Notes: generated by a model from the letters alone, not told the origin. A stretch of DNA of 6,463 bases from JACZSB01 sp965372015 (GCA_965372015.1 CBDVAP010000143.1:1-6463); one strand, 5' to 3'; shown: positions 1 through 5,519, counted from the first letter of the stretch. Numbers and translations: made by a program.

Positions 1-176
1 GTTGCCGCCTGTGGCGACAAATTGGGCCGGAGACGCAGGGAGGCCGTAAATGACCTCGCGCTTCTCCATTTTTCGGTTATCCCGACGGTTCAGGAAGGCA
101 ACAACCCCGCCGGGAAATCCCTTCGGGTACATTTAATTTGATGCAATGCGAGGGTGCGCCGCCGCGATATTTCTCA
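1..176. other. Upstream region with no assignable gene
   Basis: Both strands are open over the first ~130 bases, so no coding call is safe. On the minus strand a frame runs from an ATG at 130-132 (second ATG at 67-69) off the left edge and would begin MEKREVIYGLPASPAQFVAT from the inner start. On the plus strand a frame runs from the edge to a TGA at 139-141. Neither has a clear ribosome-binding site or a family I recognise. The only other structure is a short palindrome, GGGAAATCCC, at 112-121. It resembles palindromes found downstream of the response regulator at 3411-3468. A divergent gene truncated by the window edge is possible but unproven. Confidence 0.3.
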
Positions 177-205
177 TTTGCCTTTTATGGCACCGGCTGT
201 AAATT
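177..205 (+). promoter_or_regulatory. Candidate promoter of the small transcript
   Basis: TTTG at 177-180 is followed after 19 bases by TAAATT at 200-205. Read as sigma-70 this is TTGCCT, a 16-base spacer and TAAATT. Read as a Bacteroidota-type promoter it is TTTG-N19-TAnnTT. Initiation about 7 bases downstream would start the RNA near 212, leaving ~20 bases ahead of the strong Shine-Dalgarno sequence. The element is weak on its own. Support comes from two other TTG-N20-TAnnTT elements placed correctly upstream of genes in this window. Confidence 0.35.
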
Positions 206-232
206 GACGGCGTTGGTAACTCAGAACTAACG

Positions 233-246
233 AAAGGAGGTGGTCC
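233..246 (+). promoter_or_regulatory. Extended Shine-Dalgarno sequence
   Basis: AAAGGAGGTGGTCC can pair with 14 consecutive bases of the usual bacterial 16S rRNA 3' end (GGATCACCTCCTTT). All pairs are Watson-Crick except one G-U at position 242. GGAGG ends at 240, seven bases before the TTG at 248, which is ideal spacing. Complementarity this long is rare, and none of the other genes in the window has it. The core GGAGGT (236-241) is also complementary to ACCTCC at 272-277 inside the short ORF. Confidence 0.7.
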
Positions 247-247
247 A

Positions 248-292
248 TTGTCTTGTCACGAATGGAAGCTAACCTCCGGAGAGCCGGCTTGA
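248..292 (+). CDS. 14-residue short peptide ORF (MSCHEWKLTSGEPA)
   Basis: The ORF begins with TTG, ends with TGA at 290-292 and encodes MSCHEWKLTSGEPA. The start is set by the exceptional Shine-Dalgarno sequence seven bases upstream. The peptide has no signal sequence or membrane segment, and its Cys-His pair at residues 3-4 is the only notable chemistry. Codons 7-10 form the left arm of the 266-275/306-315 stem, so ribosomes on this ORF would melt that stem. The terminator follows 37 bases after the stop. The peptide could be functional, or its translation could be a sensor in a regulatory leader. I do not recognise a family, and no function is assigned. Confidence 0.5.
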   Translation: MSCHEWKLTSGEPA

Positions 293-315
293 GGCGGCCT
301 TTGGCAGGTTAGCTT
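266..315 (+). other. 10-bp RNA stem overlapping the short ORF
   Basis: AAGCTAACCT (266-275) is perfectly complementary to AGGTTAGCTT (306-315). The 30-base interior can form a small inner hairpin (GCCG at 283-286 with CGGC at 295-298). The left arm lies within the short ORF and the right arm lies beyond its stop codon. The left arm also overlaps ACCTCC (272-277), which can pair with the Shine-Dalgarno core GGAGGT (236-241). The two pairings exclude each other, so the RNA could switch between ribosome-site-hidden and ribosome-site-free forms. Confidence 0.6.
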
Positions 316-329
316 GCTTAAAACCCTGG

Positions 330-362
330 AGCCCCCGGCGTTAGCCGGGGGCTTCCTGTTTT
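330..362 (+). terminator. Strong intrinsic terminator
   Basis: A perfect 10-bp GC-rich stem, AGCCCCCGGC (330-339) and GCCGGGGGCT (344-353), closes a GTTA loop. TCCTGTTTT (354-362) follows as the U-rich tail. It ends the short transcript and separates it from the kinase promoter at 441-472. Confidence 0.85.
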
Positions 363-440
363 AGGTGCAGGTGCTACCAGGGGAGTCCAATGTACCGGCA
401 ATTTATCAACGGTTCGCCCGGACCGGGGTGATTTGAATCC

Positions 441-472
441 TTGAAAAGGTACACGTAAGGGGTTAGTTTTAC
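441..472 (+). promoter_or_regulatory. Candidate promoter of the kinase-regulator operon
   Basis: TTGAAA (441-446) lies 17 bases before TAGTTT (464-469), part of TAGTTTTAC (464-472). In the alternative reading it is TTG-N20-TAnnTTT. The same TAGTTTTAC with the same TTG-N20 spacing occurs at 3519-3550 ahead of the next gene group. A small inverted repeat CGTAA/TTACG (454-458, 469-473) overlaps the element and could be an operator, for example for autoregulation. The predicted start lies ~25 bases before the kinase ATG. Confidence 0.45.
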
Positions 473-502
473 GACCCACACCTGATCGGGCTGACGGCGA
501 CT

Positions 503-2593
503 ATGGAAACAGGCCACATCAAACTGCTGGTGATTGAGGATGATCCGGCTTACCTGGAACTGCTGCAAAGCACGCTAGCGGAGGCAGCTCTGGGCGGGGG
601 TGCTAGCCCAGTCTTTGAGGTAATTACGGCCGGCACCCTGGGCGACGGGATCAGCCTGCTGGCCCAAAACAACACCGACGCGGTGCTCCTGGACCTGTCT
701 CTACCGGATAGCCGGAGCCAGGATACCTTCCGGCAACTGTATGCCCATGCCCCGTTGGTACCCATTGTCGTCATGTCCAGTCTGGACGACGAGGCCACCG
801 CCATAGAGTCGGTCAAGGCGGGCGCTCAGGATTACCTGGTGAAGGGGCAGGTGGCCGGTGATCTGCTGGTGCGCGCCATCCGCTATGCCATCCAACGCAA
901 ACAGTCCGAGCGGGCCCTACAGGCCGCCCACGACCAGCTGGAACAGCGCATCCAGGAGCGAACCGCTGAGTTGGCCCAGGTAAATGCCCGGCTAGAGGAA
1001 GACATCGCCGCTCGGAAGAAGACGGAAACGGCGTTGCAGGCCAGCAACTGCCTGCTATCTGGAATCAGCCAAGTCTTGGCGCTTTATATTTCTGATTACG
1101 GCCCGCAAAGGGTTTTCGAAGAGCTGTTGCAGGTTCTGGTTTCAGTGACCGAGAGCGAATTCGGTTTCATTGGTGAGGTGCGCGAGACTGAGGCCGGCCA
1201 GCCTTATCTGCTAAAGATGACCGTCTCCGATAACGCCTGGAATGAAGAGATCAGGGAATACTATAACAAGTACCTTCCGGATGGGCTGAAGCTCACCAAT
1301 CTGAATACGATCCATGGAGCGATTGTAACTAGCGGAGCGGTGGTCATTTCCAACGATCCGGCCACTGATCCCCGCAGCCAGGGCCTGCCGCCCGGACATC
1401 CGCCACTTAACTCCTTTCTAGGTCTTCCATTCCATGAAGGCGATACCCTGGTGGGCGTGGCGGGGGTGGCTAATCGTCCGGGTGGCTACGATGAAGCCTT
1501 ACTGGATTTCCTTAAACCGTTAACCACGGCAGCCACCAGTCTGATCATAGACCAGCGTAACAGCCGGCTGCGGGAGGAAGTTGAACAGGCCCTCCGGGAC
1601 AGCGAGATAAAATATCGCACCCTGATCCAATCGGGCCGGGACGCCATCGTTTCCACCGATGCCTCCGGCCGGTTGATCTCCTGGAACCAGGGCGCCGAGA
1701 CCATGTTCGGATATAGCGAAGAAGAAATACTGGGGCAGCCGGTTACCGCATTAATACCGGAACGCTACCAGCAGCTGGGTAGGGAGCCGGTGCTACCTCA
1801 ACTAACAGGCGGCATTTTACCCGCCCAACAGCAAGCCCTCCAGGGATGGGGCCAGCGGAAGGACGGCAGCGAATTCCCGACGGAACTTTCACTGTCGGGC
1901 TGGACGGTGGGAGGTGATAACTTCATCACCGCCATTATCCGGGATGTAACCGACCGCAGACGGATCGAGCAGGAGGTGCTACAGATCAGTGAACGTGAGC
2001 AGCGCCGCATCAGCCAGAACCTCCATGACGACTTAGGCCAAAAGCTCACCGGGATGGCCTTTCTGGGGCAAGCATTAGCTCATCGGTTGGAGGGCACCTC
2101 CAAAGAATTATCGGATGATGCCACCAGAATAGCCCAGCAGGCCAACGAGGCCATTAACAGCGCCCGGCGTCTGGCCCGGGAGCTGTATCCGGTGAACCTG
2201 GAGCGAAACGATTTGGAATCGGCCCTGGCGGAGCTGGTGGCCGGGGTGGAATCCTACTCCGGGATTTCCTGCGAATTAAGTTGCGATATCACCGTTCCCC
2301 TCGAGGATCATCAAGTCGTAACCCATCTATACCGGATAGCGCAGGAAGCGCTGAGCAACTCTGTCCGGCACAGCCGGGCCCAGGCAATTCAGGTCAAGTT
2401 GACCATCCGATCGGGGCTGACCCAGCTGGAGGTGCGCGATGACGGTGAGGGCCTGCCGAAAGAATTGACTTCTGCAACGGGGATGGGTTTGCATAATATG
2501 CAATACCGGGCCAACGCGCTGGGGGGTTCGCTGGAGATCGGATCGCGCACTGCAGGTGGCACGAAAATAGTTTGTTCGATCAAGAGCAATTAA
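503..2593 (+). CDS. Cytoplasmic hybrid sensor histidine kinase (REC-GAF-PAS-HisKA_3-HATPase)
   Basis: This sensor kinase should autophosphorylate on histidine and pass the phosphate to the adjacent NarL-type regulator. Domains in order: a receiver at residues ~7-125 with acidic D13/D14, phosphoacceptor D64, S92 and K114; a coiled coil at ~135-178; a GAF-like sensor domain at ~185-350; a PAS domain at ~365-485 (SGRLISWNQGAETMFGY); a HisKA_3 dimerisation domain with H508 in NLHDDLGQ; and an HPK7-type ATPase domain with N619 (EALSNSVRHS), DDGEG at 646-650, GMGL at 660-663 and GG at 685-686. All key residues are present, so it should be active. No membrane segment or signal peptide is visible, implying a cytoplasmic signal; the ligand is unknown. 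The N-terminal receiver suggests a further input from another kinase. The ATG at 503 has only a weak Shine-Dalgarno sequence, but the receiver starts just after it. The next gene follows after 12 bases, indicating an operon. Confidence 0.95.
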   Translation: METGHIKLLVIEDDPAYLELLQSTLAEAALGGGASPVFEVITAGTLGDGISLLAQNNTDAVLLDLSLPDSRSQDTFRQLYAHAPLVPIVVMSSLDDEATAIESVKAGAQDYLVKGQVAGDLLVRAIRYAIQRKQSERALQAAHDQLEQRIQERTAELAQVNARLEEDIAARKKTETALQASNCLLSGISQVLALYISDYGPQRVFEELLQVLVSVTESEFGFIGEVRETEAGQPYLLKMTVSDNAWNEEIREYYNKYLPDGLKLTNLNTIHGAIVTSGAVVISNDPATDPRSQGLPPGHPPLNSFLGLPFHEGDTLVGVAGVANRPGGYDEALLDFLKPLTTAATSLIIDQRNSRLREEVEQALRDSEIKYRTLIQSGRDAIVSTDASGRLISWNQGAETMFGYSEEEILGQPVTALIPERYQQLGREPVLPQLTGGILPAQQQALQGWGQRKDGSEFPTELSLSGWTVGGDNFITAIIRDVTDRRRIEQEVLQISEREQRRISQNLHDDLGQKLTGMAFLGQALAHRLEGTSKELSDDATRIAQQANEAINSARRLARELYPVNLERNDLESALAELVAGVESYSGISCELSCDITVPLEDHQVVTHLYRIAQEALSNSVRHSRAQAIQVKLTIRSGLTQLEVRDDGEGLPKELTSATGMGLHNMQYRANALGGSLEIGSRTAGGTKIVCSIKSN

Positions 2594-2605
2594 CGGACGA
2601 TTAAA

Positions 2606-3292
2606 ATGGCAGCCACAGCAGATGTATCCAGCGGACGAGTCAAAGCCAAGATACTGATCGTCGATGATCACCCCGTGGTACGCCAGGGATTGATCCAGTT
2701 GATCAACCAGGAAAGGGACCTGGTCGTTTGTGGGGAAGCGGGGGATTCGCACGGAACCTTGAATGCTATCGAGACCCTCAGGCCGGACCTGGCGATCGTG
2801 GATATCTCGCTGCCCGGGGTGGACGGGCTGGAGCTCATCAAGGCCATCCGGGCGCGCTACACGGAGCTGCCGGTGCTGGTCCTGTCCATGTATGACGAAT
2901 CATTATATGCCGGGCGGGCGCTCAGGGCCGGAGCCAAGGGCTATGTCATGAAGGACAAGGGCGCTGAGAACCTGGTGACCGCCATTCGCAAGGTGCTAGC
3001 CGGCGAGCTCTACGTCAGTGAGGGCATCGCTTCCAAAATACTCCGGCAGTTTGCCGCCGGCCGTAAGGAAGGCATCGCCTCGCCCATCGACCTGCTCACA
3101 GATCGAGAATTGGAGGTATTCCGCGCGATCGGCGACGGCTTGAGTACTCGTCAGATTGCAGAAAATCTGCATTTAAGCATTAAGACGGTTGAGTCCTACC
3201 GGGCTCACATCAAGGAAAAACTACAGCTAGAAACTTCCACGGAAATGGTAAAGCACGCCGTACAATGGGTACAGACGGAGGGCGGCGGCTGA
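2606..3292 (+). CDS. NarL/FixJ-family DNA-binding response regulator
   Basis: This transcription regulator is the probable partner of the upstream kinase, since HisKA_3 kinases typically pair with NarL-type regulators. The receiver domain covers residues ~15-130, with acidic D20/D21, phosphoacceptor D66 (AIVDISLPGVDG), S94 and K116. A LuxR-type helix-turn-helix covers ~162-210 (LTDRELEVFRAIGDGLST, recognition helix near SIKTVESYRAHIKEKL). The 228-residue length is normal for the family, apart from a ~14-residue N-terminal extension before KILIVDD. The ATG at 2606 follows a modest GGACG ribosome site and lies 12 bases after the kinase stop, so the two are co-transcribed. A hairpin at 3319-3358 ends the unit. 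Targets are unknown; palindromes at 3411-3468 and the shared promoter element are candidates. Confidence 0.95.
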   Translation: MAATADVSSGRVKAKILIVDDHPVVRQGLIQLINQERDLVVCGEAGDSHGTLNAIETLRPDLAIVDISLPGVDGLELIKAIRARYTELPVLVLSMYDESLYAGRALRAGAKGYVMKDKGAENLVTAIRKVLAGELYVSEGIASKILRQFAAGRKEGIASPIDLLTDRELEVFRAIGDGLSTRQIAENLHLSIKTVESYRAHIKEKLQLETSTEMVKHAVQWVQTEGGG

Positions 3293-3318
3293 CAGGCCGG
3301 GTCCATAAGCACCGGTTT

Positions 3319-3358
3319 CCCGGGCGGATACAAGAATGCCAGCCCCGCCCGGGTCTTT
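3319..3358 (+). terminator. Probable terminator of the kinase-regulator operon
   Basis: CCCGGGCGG (3319-3327) pairs perfectly with CCGCCCGGG (3345-3353) across a 17-base loop, followed by TCTTT (3354-3358). It starts 27 bases after the regulator stop codon. The U tract is short and the loop is large, so termination may be partial. Confidence 0.5.
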
Positions 3359-3410
3359 CGCCTCGTCAATGTATCGATCACCGGCCACAAATTTCCGGTC
3401 TCTGACGGAA

Positions 3411-3427
3411 GTAAGGGAAACCCCTAC
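3411..3427. promoter_or_regulatory. Candidate operator palindrome
   Basis: GTAAGGGAAACCCCTAC is a near-perfect inverted repeat: GTAAGGG and CCCCTAC match at 6 of 7 positions around a three-base centre. It lies between the regulator gene and the promoter at 3519-3550. Its core (GGG-AAA-CCC) resembles GGGAAATCCC at 112-121 and AGGGACTTTCCCT at 3456-3468. A dimeric regulator, perhaps the NarL-type protein encoded just upstream, could bind here. That link is inferred only from proximity and symmetry. Confidence 0.35.
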
Positions 3428-3439
3428 CACGCGTCAGGC

Positions 3440-3482
3440 ATTCCCCCGGCTGGGGAGGGACTTTCCCTGATTCCCCGGCTGG
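3440..3482. repeat. Direct repeat ATTCCCC(C)GGCTGG flanking a palindrome
   Basis: ATTCCCCCGGCTGG (3440-3453) recurs as ATTCCCCGGCTGG (3470-3482), 30 bases apart or about three helical turns, with a single C difference. Between them lies a perfect palindrome AGGGA-CTT-TCCCT (3456-3468). Just downstream, GGTAA (3481-3485) and TTACC (3494-3498) form another small inverted repeat. The helical phasing suits tandem protein binding upstream of the 3519-3550 promoter. It is also possible that this is merely low-complexity C-rich DNA. Confidence 0.5.
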
Positions 3483-3518
3483 TAAATCGCCTCTTACCAA
3501 CAACCTAGTTCACCCCGA

Positions 3519-3552
3519 TTGACGCATTTTCGCACGGGTGGTAGTTTTACCA
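3519..3552 (+). promoter_or_regulatory. Candidate promoter of the two-gene unknown operon, with overlapping palindrome
   Basis: TTGACG (3519-3524) is followed after 17 bases by TAGTTT (3542-3547), within TAGTTTTAC (3542-3550). The 9-mer and spacing match the kinase promoter at 441-472. A perfect palindrome TGGTA-GTTT-TACCA (3539-3552) covers the -10 region, where a bound regulator would block or modulate polymerase. If transcription starts near 3556, the TTG at 3519 cannot be a translation start. The following gene would then start at the ATG at 3624. Confidence 0.5.
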
Positions 3553-3623
3553 GCGAAAAGGCAAAGTCTACAACCAAAGAGCGAATCAGGCCATTGGTCG
3601 AAAATGAGACCGGGAAATTGAAC

Positions 3624-3971
3624 ATGAGCCACAATTGCTCCAAGCACTACCAATTTGTGATGAGCCTCAGCGTGGGCATCGATTGGGATCCGGTGCACAC
3701 TTCAGGCGTGATTTGGCGGCGAGCCGTTGGCGATACGGTATGGGACGCAGTGCAGCAGGGGCGACTGTCGTTTTGCGCCCCGGGACCGTTTAATTACAGC
3801 ATGAGAGAACTGCGCCGCCGGAACCTGATTGAGCTTTGGCGGATGAACCCGCCGGTGGATAACCACTTTCTAACACTCCGGAAAGTGCTGCTACCAAACT
3901 GGGGGAACGATTCTAAGGAAAAAGCGGGATACCAACCACCAACTTTAAAAGAGGTGAAACGAAATGTCTGA
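3624..3971 (+). CDS. Hypothetical protein, Trp-rich, ~115 residues
   Basis: I do not recognise this protein. From the ATG at 3624 it has 115 residues, no signal peptide and no clear membrane segment. It has five tryptophans (residues 21, 31, 40, 72, 93), a basic stretch MRELRRRN near 60-67 and a charged C-terminus. The frame stays open upstream to a TTG at 3519, but that codon coincides with the candidate -35 box, so I prefer 3624. The ribosome site there is weak (CGGGA, 9 bases upstream of the ATG), and M48 at 3660 is another possible start. The stop overlaps the next gene's start by eight bases (ATGTCTGA). That overlap suggests translational coupling and is the main argument that this frame is real. 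Confidence 0.5.
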   Translation: MSHNCSKHYQFVMSLSVGIDWDPVHTSGVIWRRAVGDTVWDAVQQGRLSFCAPGPFNYSMRELRRRNLIELWRMNPPVDNHFLTLRKVLLPNWGNDSKEKAGYQPPTLKEVKRNV

Positions 3972-4485
3972 CAATAAACACCCGATCCTGGTTAGCGCGA
4001 TGGAGCCATCTGATAACCGCCAGCCAGATTCGGAGATGGGTCCCGCTCATGGGGCGCCGGTTCCGGTTGGTACCGACGGACAGTTGGTTCGGGAGTACCG
4101 GGAAGCGTTCCTGCTGATTCATAAGGTCCATGGACAGATGCAGGGACTGGCGGCGGATGGTAATCTAATTGAAATAATGCTAGACGGCGGGGCGGAGGAA
4201 CGGCAAGCCTCCATCGAGGGGACAAAGCCCCACCCGATCGAGGAGCAGGTACTCGCTACCCTGACCGACTCACCGATGGCGGAACCAGCCCCGCCGATGG
4301 CGGGACAAGTGTTCCCTACCATGACCTTCACTGAGCTGGCCCGGCTTTTCTCTGAGCAGATGGAGGAGGTGGTGGCTACCGGCAAGCAGATCAGCGCCGC
4401 TTCCCAGCAGATGGCTTCGGGCGTAAAGGAGCTTAACAAAGGCGTTGGGATGCTGAAGCGAAAACTATCGCGGGTGAAGTATTGA
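3964..4485 (+). CDS. Hypothetical protein with a chemoreceptor-like C-terminal helix
   Basis: This 173-residue protein is not recognised overall. The ATG at 3964 is well supported by AAGAGGTG at 3949-3956, seven bases upstream, and it overlaps the end of the preceding gene. No signal peptide or membrane segment is seen. Residues 1-40 and ~85-118 are Pro/Gly-rich and likely disordered. Residues ~40-75 form a probable helix (LVREYREAFLLIHKVHGQMQ). Residues ~121-165 are heptad-like and include KQISAASQQMASGVKELNKG. This resembles the helix following the signalling hairpin of methyl-accepting chemotaxis proteins, but the hairpin itself is absent, so it is not a chemoreceptor. The C-terminus is basic (KRKLSRVKY). 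It may be a coiled-coil partner protein co-expressed with the gene before it; that role is inferred. Confidence 0.7.
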   Translation: MSDNKHPILVSAMEPSDNRQPDSEMGPAHGAPVPVGTDGQLVREYREAFLLIHKVHGQMQGLAADGNLIEIMLDGGAEERQASIEGTKPHPIEEQVLATLTDSPMAEPAPPMAGQVFPTMTFTELARLFSEQMEEVVATGKQISAASQQMASGVKELNKGVGMLKRKLSRVKY

Positions 4486-4547
4486 GGTTTTGCTGTGCGC
4501 TGGTTGACTACATTGGAGATGAAACAACAAAGAATGAGAACAGTACA

Positions 4548-4735
4548 ATGAAATATCCGGTCTTATGGGCGGCAATGCTTGGGATGGTTTCCCTGGCAAT
4601 GGCGCAGGGCGACCTTTCCATTTCCGGCTTTGTCGATGGTAGCACGACCCTACTGGTAGACAATGCCGATCTGGGTTTCAGTTTTGATGGGCTGGAGATC
4701 GACAAGGAACTGGACCGTGGCGGGAATAAGTTTAT
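4548..4735 (+). pseudogene. Truncated 5' end of a porin-like outer-membrane protein
   Basis: From the ATG at 4548 the frame encodes a clear signal peptide (MKYPVLWAAMLGMVSLAMA, probable cleavage before QG). It continues as DLSISGFVDGSTTLLVDNAD and FSFDGLEIDKELDRGGN up to about residue 60. The 'ISGFVDGS...LEID' pattern resembles the start of beta-barrel porin-like proteins of a few hundred residues. After N60 (codon 4725-4727) the similarity ends and the frame runs antisense through the opposite-strand gene that begins at 4736. The rest of the barrel is missing, so this is called a 5' fragment. The start lacks a strong Shine-Dalgarno sequence but has an A-rich leader. A small palindrome AATAA-GT-TTATT (4725-4736) sits at the break. 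The family call is moderate; the signal peptide is strong. Confidence 0.55.
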
Positions 4736-5422
4736 TCACTGTCCTACCTTACCCCATACCGGTTCCCCAGAGGCATCCATGACACTGATGAAGCCACTAT
4801 TTTCCTGTGTAGCGCCCAGCACCAACACTTCTTTGCCGGCCGGATTAGAGATTTTAAACATCGGTGCCGTACGGCCATCGGAGTCCACGGTTGTGCCCAG
4901 GTACGAGAATTGCCGACCGCCCTTATCGAATAGCTCCATTAAGCCCCGGCCGTTGCGATCGTTACCCAGATGGACTGTTTTCTTATACTTGCCGTTGGAA
5001 AGCGACAACAATCCGCCTCCATCGGCGGAGCGCCCTAAGCGGGTGATTGCTTTACCGTTTTTGGCATTGAGCGCCAGCGTCCCATTGCCCCGCTTACCGA
5101 TGGACATCACAGCCCGTTCGGTGCCGCCGGAAATGAATGTCAATGCCGGTCTACCCCCTGTTTTAGTTCCCAACGTAATATTGGGTTGCCCGGCTTGGTC
5201 GTAAAGTGTTATCCCTGCAAAATCTTCGTCCGCACCGATCCAGCCTTGCAATTCTCCCCCTTGCGAGTAAAGAAATATTTCCTGGGCAGAAATACTTTCA
5301 CCGGCAGGTCGCATTCCAATTAGCACTCCAAGACCCAACAACAGCAGGATGGCGGCCCAAGCCAAGCGCAGGTTTCGTTGCAGGCCGATGATACTCTTAT
5401 GCAGATCCGAGGTAGTATGCAT
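4736..5422 (-). CDS. Single-pass membrane protein with a repetitive beta-type exterior
   Basis: This 228-residue protein has a short N-terminal tail, one membrane helix at ~20-37 (LAWAAILLLLGLGVLIGM) and an exported region. The exported part repeats a loose unit of ~25-30 residues, 'hxLxDxxGxxxxxLGxxxxGxG'. Examples are ITLYDQAGQPNITLG (71-85), LALNAKNGKAITRLG (116-130), LSLSNGKYKKTVHLG (139-153), MELFDKGGRQFSYLG (162-176) and FKISNPAGKEVLVLG (189-203). This suggests a beta-strand-rich stalk or solenoid facing the periplasm or cell surface. No catalytic motif is seen. The ATG at 5420-5422 has GGGGA seven bases upstream and a candidate promoter at 5491-5519. Its stop codon abuts the truncated porin start, implying that a rearrangement placed it there. 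I do not know a named family. Confidence 0.85.
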   Translation of the reverse strand: MHTTSDLHKSIIGLQRNLRLAWAAILLLLGLGVLIGMRPAGESISAQEIFLYSQGGELQGWIGADEDFAGITLYDQAGQPNITLGTKTGGRPALTFISGGTERAVMSIGKRGNGTLALNAKNGKAITRLGRSADGGGLLSLSNGKYKKTVHLGNDRNGRGLMELFDKGGRQFSYLGTTVDSDGRTAPMFKISNPAGKEVLVLGATQENSGFISVMDASGEPVWGKVGQ

Positions 5423-5490
5423 TGGAAATTCCCCGTGTTACGGTGTTTGGCACAATATATCCCTAGAAGCACAGCATTCAGTGGAATCGG

Positions 5491-5519
5491 AATCTACCGG
5501 GTGCGGTGCTGTGATTCAA
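5491..5519 (-). promoter_or_regulatory. Candidate promoter of the membrane-protein gene
   Basis: On the minus strand TTGAAT (5519-5514) is followed after 17 bases by TAGATT (5496-5491), again TTG-N20-TAnnTT as at 441 and 3519. The 5' untranslated region would be ~60 bases. A second AT-rich box (TATATT, near 5455-5460) lies closer to the gene and is an alternative -10 without an obvious partner. The rest of 5423-5550 shows no gene. Confidence 0.45.

Larger units (their letters stand above)
212..362 (+). ncRNA. Self-terminated short transcript of ~150 nt containing a 14-codon ORF
   Basis: The span between the candidate promoter (177-205) and a strong intrinsic terminator (330-362) is only about 150 bases. 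It contains a very strong Shine-Dalgarno sequence (233-246), a 14-codon ORF (248-292) and a perfect 10-bp stem (266-275 with 306-315). The kinase gene downstream has its own candidate promoter at 441-472. This unit therefore looks like an independent small mRNA or regulatory RNA rather than a plain 5' leader. The alternative is an attenuator for the kinase operon. I do not recognise it as a named RNA family. The 5' end is inferred from the promoter and may be wrong by several bases. Confidence 0.45.

Noticed and set aside
1..132. Minus-strand partial gene starting at 132 or 69, or a plus-strand gene tail ending at 141
   Set aside because: Both strands are open, there is no clear ribosome site and no recognisable family. 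It is too short to decide, so it is described only as unassigned sequence.
262..312. Alternative ORF from the ATG at 262 (MEANLRRAGLRRPLAG)
   Set aside because: The strong Shine-Dalgarno sequence ends 21 bases upstream, which is too far. The TTG at 248 has ideal spacing.
2327..2752. 141-codon minus-strand frame
   Set aside because: It lies antisense to the kinase ATPase domain and the regulator start, both of which carry intact catalytic motifs. It is a shadow frame.
3205..3430. Minus-strand frames of 61-67 codons over the end of the regulator gene
   Set aside because: They overlap the helix-turn-helix coding region and the terminator hairpin, with no supporting start signals.
3519..3623. 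TTG start at 3519 adding 35 residues to the 3624 gene
   Set aside because: The TTG coincides with the candidate -35 box. The extension has no ribosome site and would lie upstream of the predicted transcription start.
4482..5204. 240-codon plus-strand frame covering the porin-like start and beyond
   Set aside because: Only ~4548-4735 looks like a gene. The rest is the antisense of the well-supported minus-strand gene 4736-5422 and has no protein-like character.
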